Origin: Arbacia lixula
Lineage: Eukaryota > Echinodermata > Echinoidea > Arbacioida > Arbaciidae
Assembly: GCA_963669155.1 (NCBI GenBank)
Contig: OZ022583.1
Coordinates: 6,902,866-6,966,865, forward strand
DNA length: 64,000 nt
Direction: 5' to 3'
Part shown: positions 48,170 to 58,910 of the stretch, piece after piece
Numbering within the stretch: position 1 is the stretch's first letter
How the letters are laid out: each line of letters opens with the position of its first letter
The notes under the pieces: generated by a model
What the model was told of the DNA's origin: nothing
Seen by the model: only the letters and a program-made list of their open reading frames with translations
Database searches by the model: none
Translations under genes and position numbers: made by a program

Positions 48170-48201
48170 CTTACCCTCCCCCTGCTCTTTCCCCTTCTCC
48201 C

Positions 48202-48235
<34 letters not shown>

Positions 48236-48560
48236 TCCCCCTCTCTCCCTCTCTTTCCCTCTGTCTCCCTCTGTCTCCCTCTGTCTCCCCCCTCTCTCCC
48301 TCTCTCTCTCTCCCTCTCTCTCTCTCCCTCTCTCTCTTCCATTTTCTCCCACTACTTTTCTTTCTCTCTCTCCTTCCACCCCCTCTCCCTCTGTCTCTCT
48401 TCTATTTTATCCTTTCACATTTGTGGTCTCTGCATCTCCCTCCACCCACCCTCTCCCACTCTGTCTCTCTCTCCTACCCTATCCCCCCCTCTTTCATATC
48501 TTTCATTCCCCCTTTTTCTGTCTTTCTACCCCCTTCTCTTTTACTCTTGTTCTTCTCATG
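48170..48560 (+). repeat. Polypyrimidine tract
   Basis: (CT)n at about 48204-48232, then CCCTCTGTCT and CCCTCTCT repeats. Complementary to the (GA)n tract at 48005-48110. Confidence 0.93.
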
Positions 48561-48771
48561 CCTCTTGAAGAGGGAGGCACCTGGATGCAGTGGTATTACT
48601 GAAGCTGAACTGATACCCCGCTTCCCCCCTTCTCAATGACCCATTTTCTCTACCTGCTTAACTAACCTATATATTTACCTGTCCGTTTTTTATCCAAAGC
48701 CCTCTACCTCCCTCATCCTTCTATCTCTCTATGTTTCTCTTTCTCTCTCCATTCCTGTCAGCCTTCTTCAC

Positions 48772-48816
<45 letters not shown>

Positions 48817-50450
48817 GAGGACACATGAAAGACAATTTAATGACAGGGTTTCTCATTTTATCCTTCCCATATCTACTAACCCATGTCCTCATGTCCTAAT
48901 CACTCTGTTCCTCCCCTTCCCTTTTTCTTCTCATCACTTGTACCCTTCTCCTCTCACTCCCCATTTCCCCCCTCCCTCCCTCTTTCCTTTCTACCCTCCC
49001 TCTCCCAATTTCCTCTTTCCCTTCCCCCTTCCTGGCCCCTCTCTCCTTCTCCCCTCTTCCTCTCCCCCTTCCTTTTCTTCTTCCTCTCCCACTTCCTCTC
49101 CCCATTCTCCACATTGTGTCCCCCTCTTCATGTCTCACTTCCCTCTCCCCCTTCTCTTGTCCATCTCTCCTATTCATCAGAGAGAAGAAGGTAAGGAAGA
49201 GTGGGAAAGGGGCACAAGACAAGTGGCCAGGGTTTCTCATTTATGCTTCCCCAATCCAGTAACACATGGCCTTCCCTTCTCCATTTTCTTCTTCTCCCTT
49301 GTACCTTTCCCTCTCCCTCTCCCTCTCCCTCTCCCTCTCCCTCTCCCTACCTCTCCCCCTTCCCTATCCCCCATCCCTCTCCCCCTTCCCTCCCCCCTTC
49401 CCTCTCCCTCTCCTCCCTCCCTCTCTCCCTTCCCTATCCCCCATCCCTCTCCCCCTTCCCTCCCCCTTCTCTCTCTCCTTCCCTCTCCCCCATCCCCCCT
49501 TCCCTCTCCCCCTTCCCTCTCCCCCTTCCCTCTCCCTTCTCCCTCTCCCTCTCCTCCCTCCCTCTCTCCCTTCCCTATCCCCCATCTCTCTCCCCCTTCC
49601 CCCCCTCCCTCTCCCCCTTCCCTCTCCCCTTCCCCCTCCCCCTTCCCTCTCCCCCTTTCCTCTCCCCCTTCCCTCTCCCCCTTCCCTCTCCCTTCTCCCT
49701 CTTCTCCCTCTCCTCCCTCCCTCTCTCCCTTCCCTATCCCCCATCTCTCTCCCCCTTCCCCCCCTCCCTCTCCCCCTTCCCTCTCCCCCTTCCCTCTCCC
49801 CCTTCCCTCTCCCTTCTCCCTCTCCTCCCTCTCCTCCCTCCCTCTCTCCCTTCCCTATCCCCATCTCTCTCCCCCTTCCCCCCTCCCTCTCCCCCTTCCC
49901 TTTCCCCCCATCCCCCCTTCCCTCCCCCTTCCCTCTCCCCCTTCCCTCTCCCCCTTCCCTCTCCCCCTTCCCTCTCCCTCTTCCCTCCTTCCCTCTCCCC
50001 CTTCCCTCTCCCCTCTCCCTCTCGTCCCTCCCTCTCTCCCTTCCCTCTCCCCTCTCCCTCTCGTCCCTCCCTCTCCCCCATCTCTCTCCCCCTTCCCTAT
50101 CCCCCATCCTTCTCCCCCTTCCCTCTCCCTCTTCCCCCCCTCCCTCTCCCCCTTCCCTTTCCCCCCATCCCCCCTTCCCTCCCCCTTCCCTCTCCCCCTT
50201 CCCTCCCCCTTCCCTCTCCCTCTTCCCTCTCCCCCTTCCCTCTCCCCCTTCCCTCTCCCCCTTCCCTCTCCCCCTTCCCTCTCCCCCTTCCCTCTCCCCC
50301 TTCCCTCTCCCCCTTCCCTCTCCCCCTTCTCTCTCCCCCTTCCCTCTCCCCCCTTTCCCTCTCCCCCTTCCCTCTCCCCCTTCCCGCACCCCTTCCCTCT
50401 CTTGTCCACTTCTCCTACTCAGCACAGAGGGAGAAGAAGGTAAGAGATAG
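48561..50450 (+). repeat. Polypyrimidine satellite with higher-order units
   Basis: From about 48900 to 50400 the + strand is almost only C and T, mostly CCCTTCCCTCTCC units of 12-13 bp. A unique-looking marker interrupts it: (CAG...GAGAAGAAGGTAAG) plus G(A/G)GGCACA(T)GAAAGACAA-like sequence, at about 49158-49247 and 50401-50488, with a partial marker at 48817-48863. Frames of up to 570 codons in every + register and Arg/Gly/Glu frames on the minus strand are repeat translations. Confidence 0.9.
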
Positions 50451-50469
50451 AGGGAGAGGCACATGAAAG

Positions 50470-50720
50470 ACAATTTAGTGGCGGGGGTATCGCGTGAACC
50501 ACACCCGATACCCCGTCCCTCGTACCGTCACGGTCCCACCAGGATGATCAGGTCTCCGGCCGCGCCGCTCATTATGCCCCAGCGCCACAGTGGCCGCTTG
50601 TCTTAACTTACACGAACATTTCCCAAGATCTCGGCAAATTACCGGGAACATAATAGGCCCTGGCCGTCCGAAGGACCCCGGCTGAAGGGTAACACGCGCC
50701 TTGTTTACCCGCAAACTAAG
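50470..50720. other. GC-rich unique island
   Basis: CpG-rich block following the satellite. It carries GGGTATCGCGTGA (50485-50497), which recurs exactly at 53550-53562. The 79-codon minus frame has no known domain. Possible regulatory element. Confidence 0.3.
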
Positions 50721-52268
50721 TAAAAAAAAAAGTGATGATGATAAAGATAAAAAAGATGAGTATTTCCGTCCAGTCTCCTCTTCCTTCCTCCCTCCCTCCC
50801 TCCCCCCCCCCTTGCCATCTCAGCTATCTTCCTTAATTGACTTTCCCAAAATTGTATTTTTGTCGGAGCATTAGGCAAAAAAGGGAACGGAGAGGAGTTG
50901 TTTCACAGGAGTGGGCGATTATCATTTATATTATGATCACTTTTATGGGATGATACTTTAATCAGCTAGTTGGACGGAAGGATATCTGAATTTAATGCAG
51001 AGGGTCGGGTTGTGTAGTTGGGTTTGTGTCCATTTTTCATTGTAATAGGCATTGACATGTTATAATTTGTCTTCTCTTTCCAAAACAATTACTTGCTAAG
51101 TAAATGAAGGTTATGGAACGTTTCTCATATAACTGAACCTGGAGTGTCAAATCCTCAGCATGATAACCATGGACATGTAAGAGTTGAAATTTGTCTTTCT
51201 TTTGAGAACAATTATTTGCTGTGTCTGTGTAGTTTATAAAATGTTTCCCATATAACTGAACTTGGGGTTAATGTTACAACCGTATCATGCCCAATCAATG
51301 TGATGAAATAAAGAAGTATCTGACTAGGAGTCGCACCATTTAAAATTGCATTTTAAAAACAGAAAGAACTCAACTCATCCATGTATAAGAACACCAGGTA
51401 TTTTTAGATTATCTCCAGTACAGCTTCATTCAAAATGCAGTGTTTAATGTGACAAATGATGTGGGTTTTCAATATATGTCTAAAAAACAAACAGTGAGGT
51501 TCTTGCTGTGTGAAGGGGCAAATATTTCTGTATTGACTTTGACTGACTTATACAATTTCTACTAAAAGAACACAACGTTTGCCAAAAAACAAGGTTTTGG
51601 TCCTTGAAAGCCGTGTAGAATAAAAGCTGCCTAACCTTAGGTGTAGTTTTATCATGCATGAATAGGTTTAAGCTCTTTCCATAGAAAATTCCTACTCAAA
51701 ATTCTGTGCAAATCGTTGTGGTTGAATATTATTACTTCCATCTCTCTTTCATTTTGGAAGATTCTGCATTGTGATATAAGTATTTCAGAGAGAAATGCAT
51801 ATGACCACAGCCTAATCAACTACAAGGGTAGGAATATCTTTGACCCAGTGCATATTACTTCATGAATTTGTCGCAAAATAAGTTTTATGTAGTTGTATGT
51901 CAAGCTATTCTCAATTTGTGCACATATTTAATATCTCACTTTGTGCTTATGATGAACTTGACTGACAGACTCGTACAAGAAGTGTTCTAAGGATGAGGCC
52001 ATGCATTAATGAGACTCAAAGTTTCTATTACATAGAAATGCTGCTGTTAAGTGCAAATGTCTGGTACGTCAGGTGATGTTTTGCGGCATGTTTGTTCTTG
52101 TGACTGTTTTATTACTCTTCGTCAAGCCTGTTGTATTTCAACATGTGACATCATTGAGTGACAGAGAAACCGCAGCTCTATGGAGATTTCTGTGCATTAC
52201 TTGTGCTAAAAACAACCAATGGCACAGAGAGAATCAAAGAGGAACTTACAGACTTCTTAGAGCATGAG
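50721..52268. other. Intronic AT-rich sequence
   Basis: A CCT array at 50781-50812, a partial duplication (TTTCTCATATAACTGAACCTGG at 51121 and TTTCCCATATAACTGAACTTGG at 51244), otherwise unique. No gene. Confidence 0.4.
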
Positions 52269-52350
52269 TTAACCCTCTCAGTACTAATCAATGGTGGTCT
52301 CATTTTAAGTATAACACAGTTTATCACATGTGGGACTAAGAGGGTGTAAC
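52269..52350. mobile_element. TTAA hairpin element, type A
   Basis: Left TTAACCCTCTCAGTACTAAT and right GTGGGACTAAGAGGG followed by TGTAA. 82 bp. The left TTAA is intact and the right one mutated. Confidence 0.65.
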
Positions 52351-52739
52351 TCCCTGTTGATGTAGTACTTACACACTTCTGCCTCTTGGCTTGGATGGGT
52401 GTAGCTTTAAAAAAAAAATCTGCAATTCCTTTATGACTTCTCACAGCAAGAAAACAGTAGTGCTCAACTTTGCATCCTGAGAAATACCCAATCGCTGGCT
52501 GATTTTAATCCGTTGTTTTCAAACTATCAAATCAATATCTGGCTTGCCAGCGCTCATAGGCGGGCAGTGAGTTGAGGAAACAATTTGGCTCATGAGGGGA
52601 GAGGGAAGAGAAAAGCATGTAAAGCGTGTAATGCTAGCTAGCTCTTATCATGTGGTATATGTTCAGGTATGGATCTCTAAGAATGGGTAGAAATAGCTTC
52701 TCCAAAACCTCTCGAAGTATCCCAGGGCTTCTAGAGGGT

Positions 52740-53050
52740 GGGATGAGAGGGGAGGCACGAGGAAGAGGGAGAGAGGGGCAAGAAAAGATGGCCGGAGTGG
52801 CGGAAAAATAGTTTCCAATCCAGTCAACGACCTCCCCCGGATCTGCGCCGAGTTTGATGGTGGTTTGGTGTAAGTCGAGCATGGAACGTGATTATGTTAG
52901 CCCGGAAAGCCGACCCGATCGCAGCATCAAATACTCGTTCACTCTCTTAGACCTTTGTAATGAGGAAGGGAACCCTAGACTCCTTCCCACCGCAACAGAT
53001 ATCGTAAAATTTTCTTCATCATTTTCGTCCCCAAAAAGAAAGGGTCTTCA
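52740..53050. other. GC-rich unique island with protein-like frames
   Basis: CpG-containing. A + frame starting at an ATG near 52882 gives MERDYVSPESRPDRS... for about 55 codons before entering a T/C tract. An overlapping minus frame (LGADPGEVVDWIGNYF...) is also open. Neither matches a family I know. It could be an exon or a conserved non-coding block. Confidence 0.25.
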
Positions 53051-53059
53051 TCGTCTTCG

Positions 53060-53300
53060 TCTTTTTTTTTTATCACTTTCATCCTCCACCTCTCCCTCCC
53101 TTCCTCCCTCCTCCCACTCAGTTTTTCTCTCCCACTTGCCCTCTCTCTTTCTCTCTCTCTCTTTCCCTCTCATTCTCCAAGTCCATCTGTCTGTTTCTCT
53201 CTCTCCCCTTGTCCCCCTCTCTCTCTTTATCTCCCCCTCTCTCGACATCTCCCCTCCTCTCAACGCCCCTCTCTCTCTCTGTCTCCTTTCTGCTGCCCTT
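53060..53300 (+). repeat. Polypyrimidine tract
   Basis: CTCTCT/CCCTCT low-complexity sequence. Confidence 0.88.
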
Positions 53301-53309
53301 GTTAATGTT

Positions 53310-53620
53310 GCAAGTTGGAGCCGGGTTGGGTGTGCGGCCGGGGCAAGGGATATTCCTCCCTCGAGGGGGGAAGGAAGAAGACGCCCGGATCCCATCACCT
53401 AAATCAGTTGCGGGGGAAAAGTCACAGATAGTGGAATTTGTTCATAAATAAAAAAGGAAAACGATATGCGCAACCCAACGTGGAGATACCCATCCCCTGT
53501 GTCTTGTGTCGTGTAATTGCCATTGCCGAGGAAGGAATCGCTCCCCGAAGGGTATCGCGTGATCCCGCCCGGACTAGCCGAGGGCCGGGCATTGACTCTA
53601 TCACAAAGATGGAGCGGGTT
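53310..53620. other. GC-rich unique island with shared 13-mer
   Basis: CpG-rich block containing GGGTATCGCGTGA (53550-53562) followed by TCCCGCCCGGA. Same position relative to a preceding pyrimidine tract as the island at 50470. No domain in its frames. Confidence 0.3.
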
Positions 53621-55795
53621 CTTTTTTTGAAGTTTTAACTTTCATTTTTTGCTTGCCCTCCCTTCTTGGCTTGAAAAACATATCTTCTATCATCTCTGCT
53701 TTCCCCACCCAACATTTAATTGAGAACAGTGGAATTGATTGATCGGGTCATTTTTGGACGATTCTCATCAGAAAATAAGGGAATTGGGAGTGATTTGGGC
53801 CCCTAAAATTAATCTCTCAATGCATATGAATCAAATTATATGCTATTCATATCCAGGAAGTTATGATGAGAGAGAGAGAGAGAGAGACGGAGAGAGACGG
53901 AGAGTTTACAATAAGTGTCATTTTCCTTTGTAATATCTTCAATCATCTCTTTTGTGGTTGACCACAGTATGACGGTTCTTTCTTAATCTGTAAGCCAATG
54001 CATACCGGGTAGTCCCCAGCGCAACTTTCTCTCTCTTTTTGTCTCCAAGATAAAAAAAAACTACCTGTTGCCTATATTGTAGGCTACCCAATGAACTTGT
54101 CAATTTTAATTTCTGAAAAAGGAATAGATATCTGACAGTCAAATGTAAGGGAATAACTGTATAACTGTTACAATTAAGAGGCTTTTGAGTTTAATGTTCG
54201 GCCGTCAAAGAGAAAGATATCGCTTGCACGCCAGACTTTTTCCCCCCCACTGATGAATTGTTAGGGCTTGTTTATGGCCAATGATAGCGTGTTTACAAGC
54301 AACTTTCGATGAAATTCTAAACGGAATCCAGCATTTAAGCCAGAAATTGACTTAATCACGGTTATGTTAGGTGTTGGATTCTAACAGGGAAAGGTGCGCT
54401 TTATCTATGCTGCCCCCCTAAGCAATCGCGATACTCATGTTCAAGAATTAGGTAAAATTATTCTCCTTTTTCAGGTCGTTTTTCTCCGTATAGAAAAAAT
54501 GCATCGTCCTTTTAAGCTTTATCAAAAGATGAGAAGGCATGATAAGCCAGCAGGAATTGTCCAATTTCATGTCTATGAGTACAAGATGTATCCATCCATA
54601 TTGCATTAAATGTACATTAAATCAGCTCCTTTGTATGTTCATCTTTCATGGTTAATAATGAGTGAGACATTCAAAAAGGAATCAATAAAATGAAACCCTT
54701 TCCAAGGATGAAAACAAAGTTAATATTTAGAATTCTTTCACACCAAAGAAAGAGATTATTGATGGATGTCTTCTGTGTCGTCTTGGCACCTTACTTGTGA
54801 AGTCTGATAAAAAGTGCACTTGTTGAAATGTGTTATCAACAGCTTAGCTCATAGTACTTGGATTCCAAGTTTTGAACATTGAGTGCTGGAAGAAGCTCTT
54901 TCTTGTACAGGATTTGCTTTGGCCAATTTCTCTTGTAGGTTATGAAGGGTAGATAGAGAGACAGCTCATGAGGAGAACCTGTTGCATACTAGAGGTAGAT
55001 TCTTTGTTAATCCTTTTGAGATTAGACAATTGACTGCTTTATATGGTAAATCATATATTGATAGGAAGTGGTCATTCTCATGTGAGAACCCCCACAAGTT
55101 TCTTCATCAGACTGTGATGTTGGCACAATAGCTTTTGTTTGCTAATTGAGATGAAAAGGTATGTGCTGTATTGTCAGCGCTTTTACAAACTATTGAATCT
55201 GTGCACTGTGCACTGTACAGATTTGATGTTTCGTAAAAACGCCAACTATATTTAGTGGGAGTCTTAGAGGTAGTTGCAGTCCTAGTTTTAGTTGAAGTAG
55301 TAGTAGGCAGCAGTAGAAGAAGAACTAATAGTAGTAGAAGTTTATGAAGTATGGGTAGTATAAGTAGCAGCAGCAGCGTCTATTCGAATTAGCTGTGGTA
55401 AAAGTGATAGGAGTAGTAGTAGCAGTAGGGCGTCGTCCAGAAATTAAAGAAAAGTAAAGGAAATTCTGAAGTTATTCCGACTTGGGCCAAGTGGGGCCAA
55501 CCTATGAAGTCCATTATCTCTAACAATGCAGCCCCTTTAAATGTTCCAATTTGTGACACTATTGACCTTCTCATTGTGAAGTGAACTTTTGATGTTGGTG
55601 TTTCAAATGAATATCTTCAGACTTTGATTGATGATTGTCTCGTGCGATGAACAGAAGCCACAGCTTGAGGACAGGTTCAATGATGGCCGATGCATTGCTG
55701 TAAATGGGTCGCCCTTGTTCGTCATTGTAGCAGGGGAGGATTAGAAATTGAAACCACATTAACAGGAAATTATGTGATTACAGCAAATATTTGTC
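53621..55795. other. Intronic AT-rich sequence
   Basis: A short GA array (53868-53903) and an AGTAGTAG/GCAGCAG-rich stretch (55260-55430). No gene. Confidence 0.4.
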
Positions 55796-56126
55796 TGTGG
55801 GGAGGAGGATGGGGGGGGGGGGGGGTAGTAGAGGGATGGGGAAGGGGTGAGGGGTGGGGGAGAGAGAAAGGGAGGTTGGGGAGTGTGCAGGAGGTATTGA
55901 TAGGGGGCAGCGGGGGACTTGGTGTGGAGTCCAGCAGGAGAGTGTGGAAAGGAGAGAATAGGCAGGGGAGATGGGAGTCGGGACGGAGAGGAGAAAGTGA
56001 AAGAAATGAGACGACATACATGTAGTCACGAAGAAGGAATGAGGTTAAGGGAGAGACGGGGAGAGAGATGGAGGAGAGGGTGGAAGGAAGCAAGGGAGAG
56101 AGAGGAGATAGAAAGAGAAAGGGGAG

Positions 56127-56179
<53 letters not shown>

Positions 56180-56203
56180 ATGGAGAGAGGGAGGGAGGAA
56201 GGA

Positions 56204-56234
<31 letters not shown>

Positions 56235-56480
56235 GTAGGGTGATGAAGGGACAGAGAGAGAGGAGATAGGAAGAGGTAGAGAGAGGGGGAGATGTATAGG
56301 GAGGGTGAGATAGAGAGAGGGGTAAAGAGAGAAAGAGAGAGGGGCAGAGAAAGATTGCGGGGGCAGGGGAAGAGGTGAAAGAAAAAAAAGAGAAGGGAAG
56401 AGAGAGAGAGAGACAGATAAAGGGAGAAGGGGAAGGTGAAGGAAGAGGATGAGTTAAATCTAAATGAATGGAGAGACAAA
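55795..56480 (+). repeat. Polypurine tract, about 690 bp
   Basis: G-rich then GA-rich, with pure (GA)n at about 56130-56173. Minus Ser/Leu/Pro frames of up to 187 codons are artefacts. Confidence 0.92.
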
Positions 56481-57640
56481 GAAAGAAGGTGGAGTTGGCC
56501 TTCATGTGCACATTTTTTGTATTTAACATAGTGGTGGAAAGGTCACTATAAACAAAGCACAAAGGAAGAGATATACATCTGAAGAACAATCATGTAACAA
56601 ACACTTGCACTCATGTAGGGGCTGCCCCCAATGTAACACGATACCATGCATGTTGTATTTTCACTTTTCTAAAGGATGATCAGTTGATAATAACTTACTT
56701 TCACATTCCTTTCTTGAATAGGAAGTTGATAAGTAACTGGAAAATCTAGCTGATTAGAGTTATGATTGCTTCATATAATCAGATTGCTTCTCTTCATAAC
56801 TTATCAGGAACTCTAGCTCTCATAAGATTTAGGTATTTGAATTGTTTAGTACAAATGTATGTGAATTGCTAGATTTAACAGCATAATGTAGGTATTACAA
56901 TGAGCTGTCTATAATAGAAACAAGTGCAAAATCCCTCTATATTTAAACCCCCTGATAATACTGTTACATCACATAGTGTTAATGATGTAGTTGTATCTTT
57001 TGTCAATTCAAAAAAGACTTTATAGTGGAGAAGTTCATTTCAGTTCATACTTTCTAGAGAAGAAAATATTTGGCCTATAAAAGAACGCAGGGTTCAATAT
57101 GTTATAAAGTCACCCTATAATTGGCCTATGATACTTTGTTACCAATTTGAAGAGTCATTTCTTTATAAGATGGTAGAGAGCCTTCATTGTGCTGACATTA
57201 TGTGGTGCACGTCAAGTACAAATTAAAGTTCTCCTCCAGCTGACATTGTTTCATACAGTGCGCTGAAGGTGAACTGTGAAAGTGAGTTCCCAATTTGAGG
57301 TTTGATCAGGGTGGTTTTTTTTCTTCTAAATATATATCTGCTAAGATTTTATATGCATTGGTCAGCTCTGTCTGTGTTCAACCCCCTCCTAGTGCCCGTC
57401 ATTATCCTCGGTACCCTGAGGCCGGAACGGATTGTCTCCTTGGTAATAGCTGTAAACCTGTATCCCTAACCCTAGTTATGGCTGTAAAATCGGGGTATGG
57501 TTAGGGCAACCAAATGCCATCCTTCGGGCAGTTTAGGGGGTAATACCCCAAAAGATTCAATAATACAAGCTGCTGTCACAATGCTGTCAAGATTATGGCA
57601 ATTCTTCCTCCTCCCTTTTCTTTTTTTTTTCTTTTTTCCT
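56481..57640. other. Intronic AT-rich sequence
   Basis: No repeat or gene is recognised. Confidence 0.4.
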
Positions 57641-57830
57641 CGCGTTGTTGAACGAGACGCACTCCTCCATGACGACGGGCACTTGTCAAATCTCTTGTTA
57701 GAAGGCGTGGAGTGCCTCGTTGATACCGAACGTGACACGACGCCGGGCTATTATCCAGAGGGGTTTTACGAATATTACCGTCGCGCTAGCTGTTGCAGTT
57801 TCTGAGGCGAGATAATATTATAAAACGCTA
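57640..57830 (+). other. CpG-containing island with protein-like frame
   Basis: A + frame ending at a TGA (57803-57805) reads VVERDALLHDDGHLSNLLLE... without low complexity, preceded by a long pyrimidine tract (57604-57638). No clear acceptor, domain or donor, so exon status is unproven. Confidence 0.2.
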
Positions 57831-58444
57831 CTTAGATGTCGGGGGAGAAACCAAGGGGAGGAGGAGAAGAAGGAAGAGGAGTAGGAGGAGGAGGAGGAAG
57901 AGGAGGAACGAAAAGGTTTGGTGTTTGATCGCATCAGCCGATATGGAAGTCGCAGCCAAATGTATCTCCCAGGGTGATGCAATAAAGAAGCGGAGTATTC
58001 TTTGTCCATTTTGGTTGGTGTGCGTTGCGGTAAATGTGCAAATTGAGATGCTATAATCCTTGTGTGGGCATGGAAATATCTATAAGTATTTGTCACCCTA
58101 TCTGAAGTTTCTTCTGTAGTGCTGTCATGCCATCCGGATGTGAGGCAGGCCCAAGAAAGGAGGAGAGAAGATTAGTAGAATTGCAGATAATCAACGATCT
58201 GGTGATGAATTCTGGAAGGATATTTGTTGACCATGCGCCTCCATGGCATTTCCTTTTTTTCTGACATTATGTCGGAGAGATCTATGACTTGTTGTTTAAT
58301 TGTGGTGTCTACGCTGTTTTTGTCAGCTTTTTGTCACTGTATTATAAGAGTTTAGAGGCGGGGGTAAAGGATGAAAAAAGTTTTAGATCACTTCTCACCT
58401 TTTAAAGTGTATCGGGGAACACTTTGTGAGCTGTCAGCAACTAT

Positions 58445-58445
<1 letters not shown>

Positions 58446-58484
<39 letters not shown>
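58446..58484 (+). repeat. (GT)n microsatellite
   Basis: About 19 GT units followed by a G-rich run. Confidence 0.95.
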
Positions 58485-58485
<1 letters not shown>

Positions 58486-58910
58486 TGGGGGTGGGGGGAA
58501 GGGTGGGGGTAGAAAGAGTTTGAAGTAAATGTGTTATATGTCCATGACAATCCAGATTTATCAGCTTATTGTGCAATGTTGAAAGGCTATCATTACAAAT
58601 TAAACAAAAATAACATGAAATGAAGGAAAACTGTGGGAAAAGTAGCAGATGAGTTCTTTTTGACATCTGTTTGAAAAAATTTGTAAAGGAATTACTGTGA
58701 TAAAAAACGTGTTCATGAAGTGGAGATATGAAATATGTTCTTTCATTTTCTCTTTCTATTTGGATAAGTTGTTGCTGGCATACATTTAAAATTATATGAT
58801 TTTTGAAGGGAGTTATTGTGCATTTTTATTATTGTTGTTATTCTTATCGTGTATTGATGAAGCCAAGATGTTCATTGTGTTCTTTTGCTTTTGTTTTTTC
58901 TCTCTTTTAG

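Noticed and set aside
48731-50443. 570-codon Ser/Pro/Leu-rich open frame
   Set aside because: All + registers are open because the DNA is almost purely C and T. No start context, domain or splice logic.
57462-57475. Telomere-like CCCTAACCCTA
   Set aside because: Less than two units, with no array.
58796-58910. N-terminal extension of the main exon with a signal-peptide-like hydrophobic stretch
   Set aside because: The hydrophobic residues come from the pyrimidine tract (poly-Phe/Leu/Ser) before a TTTTAG acceptor, and phase matching with exon 1 explains the start better.
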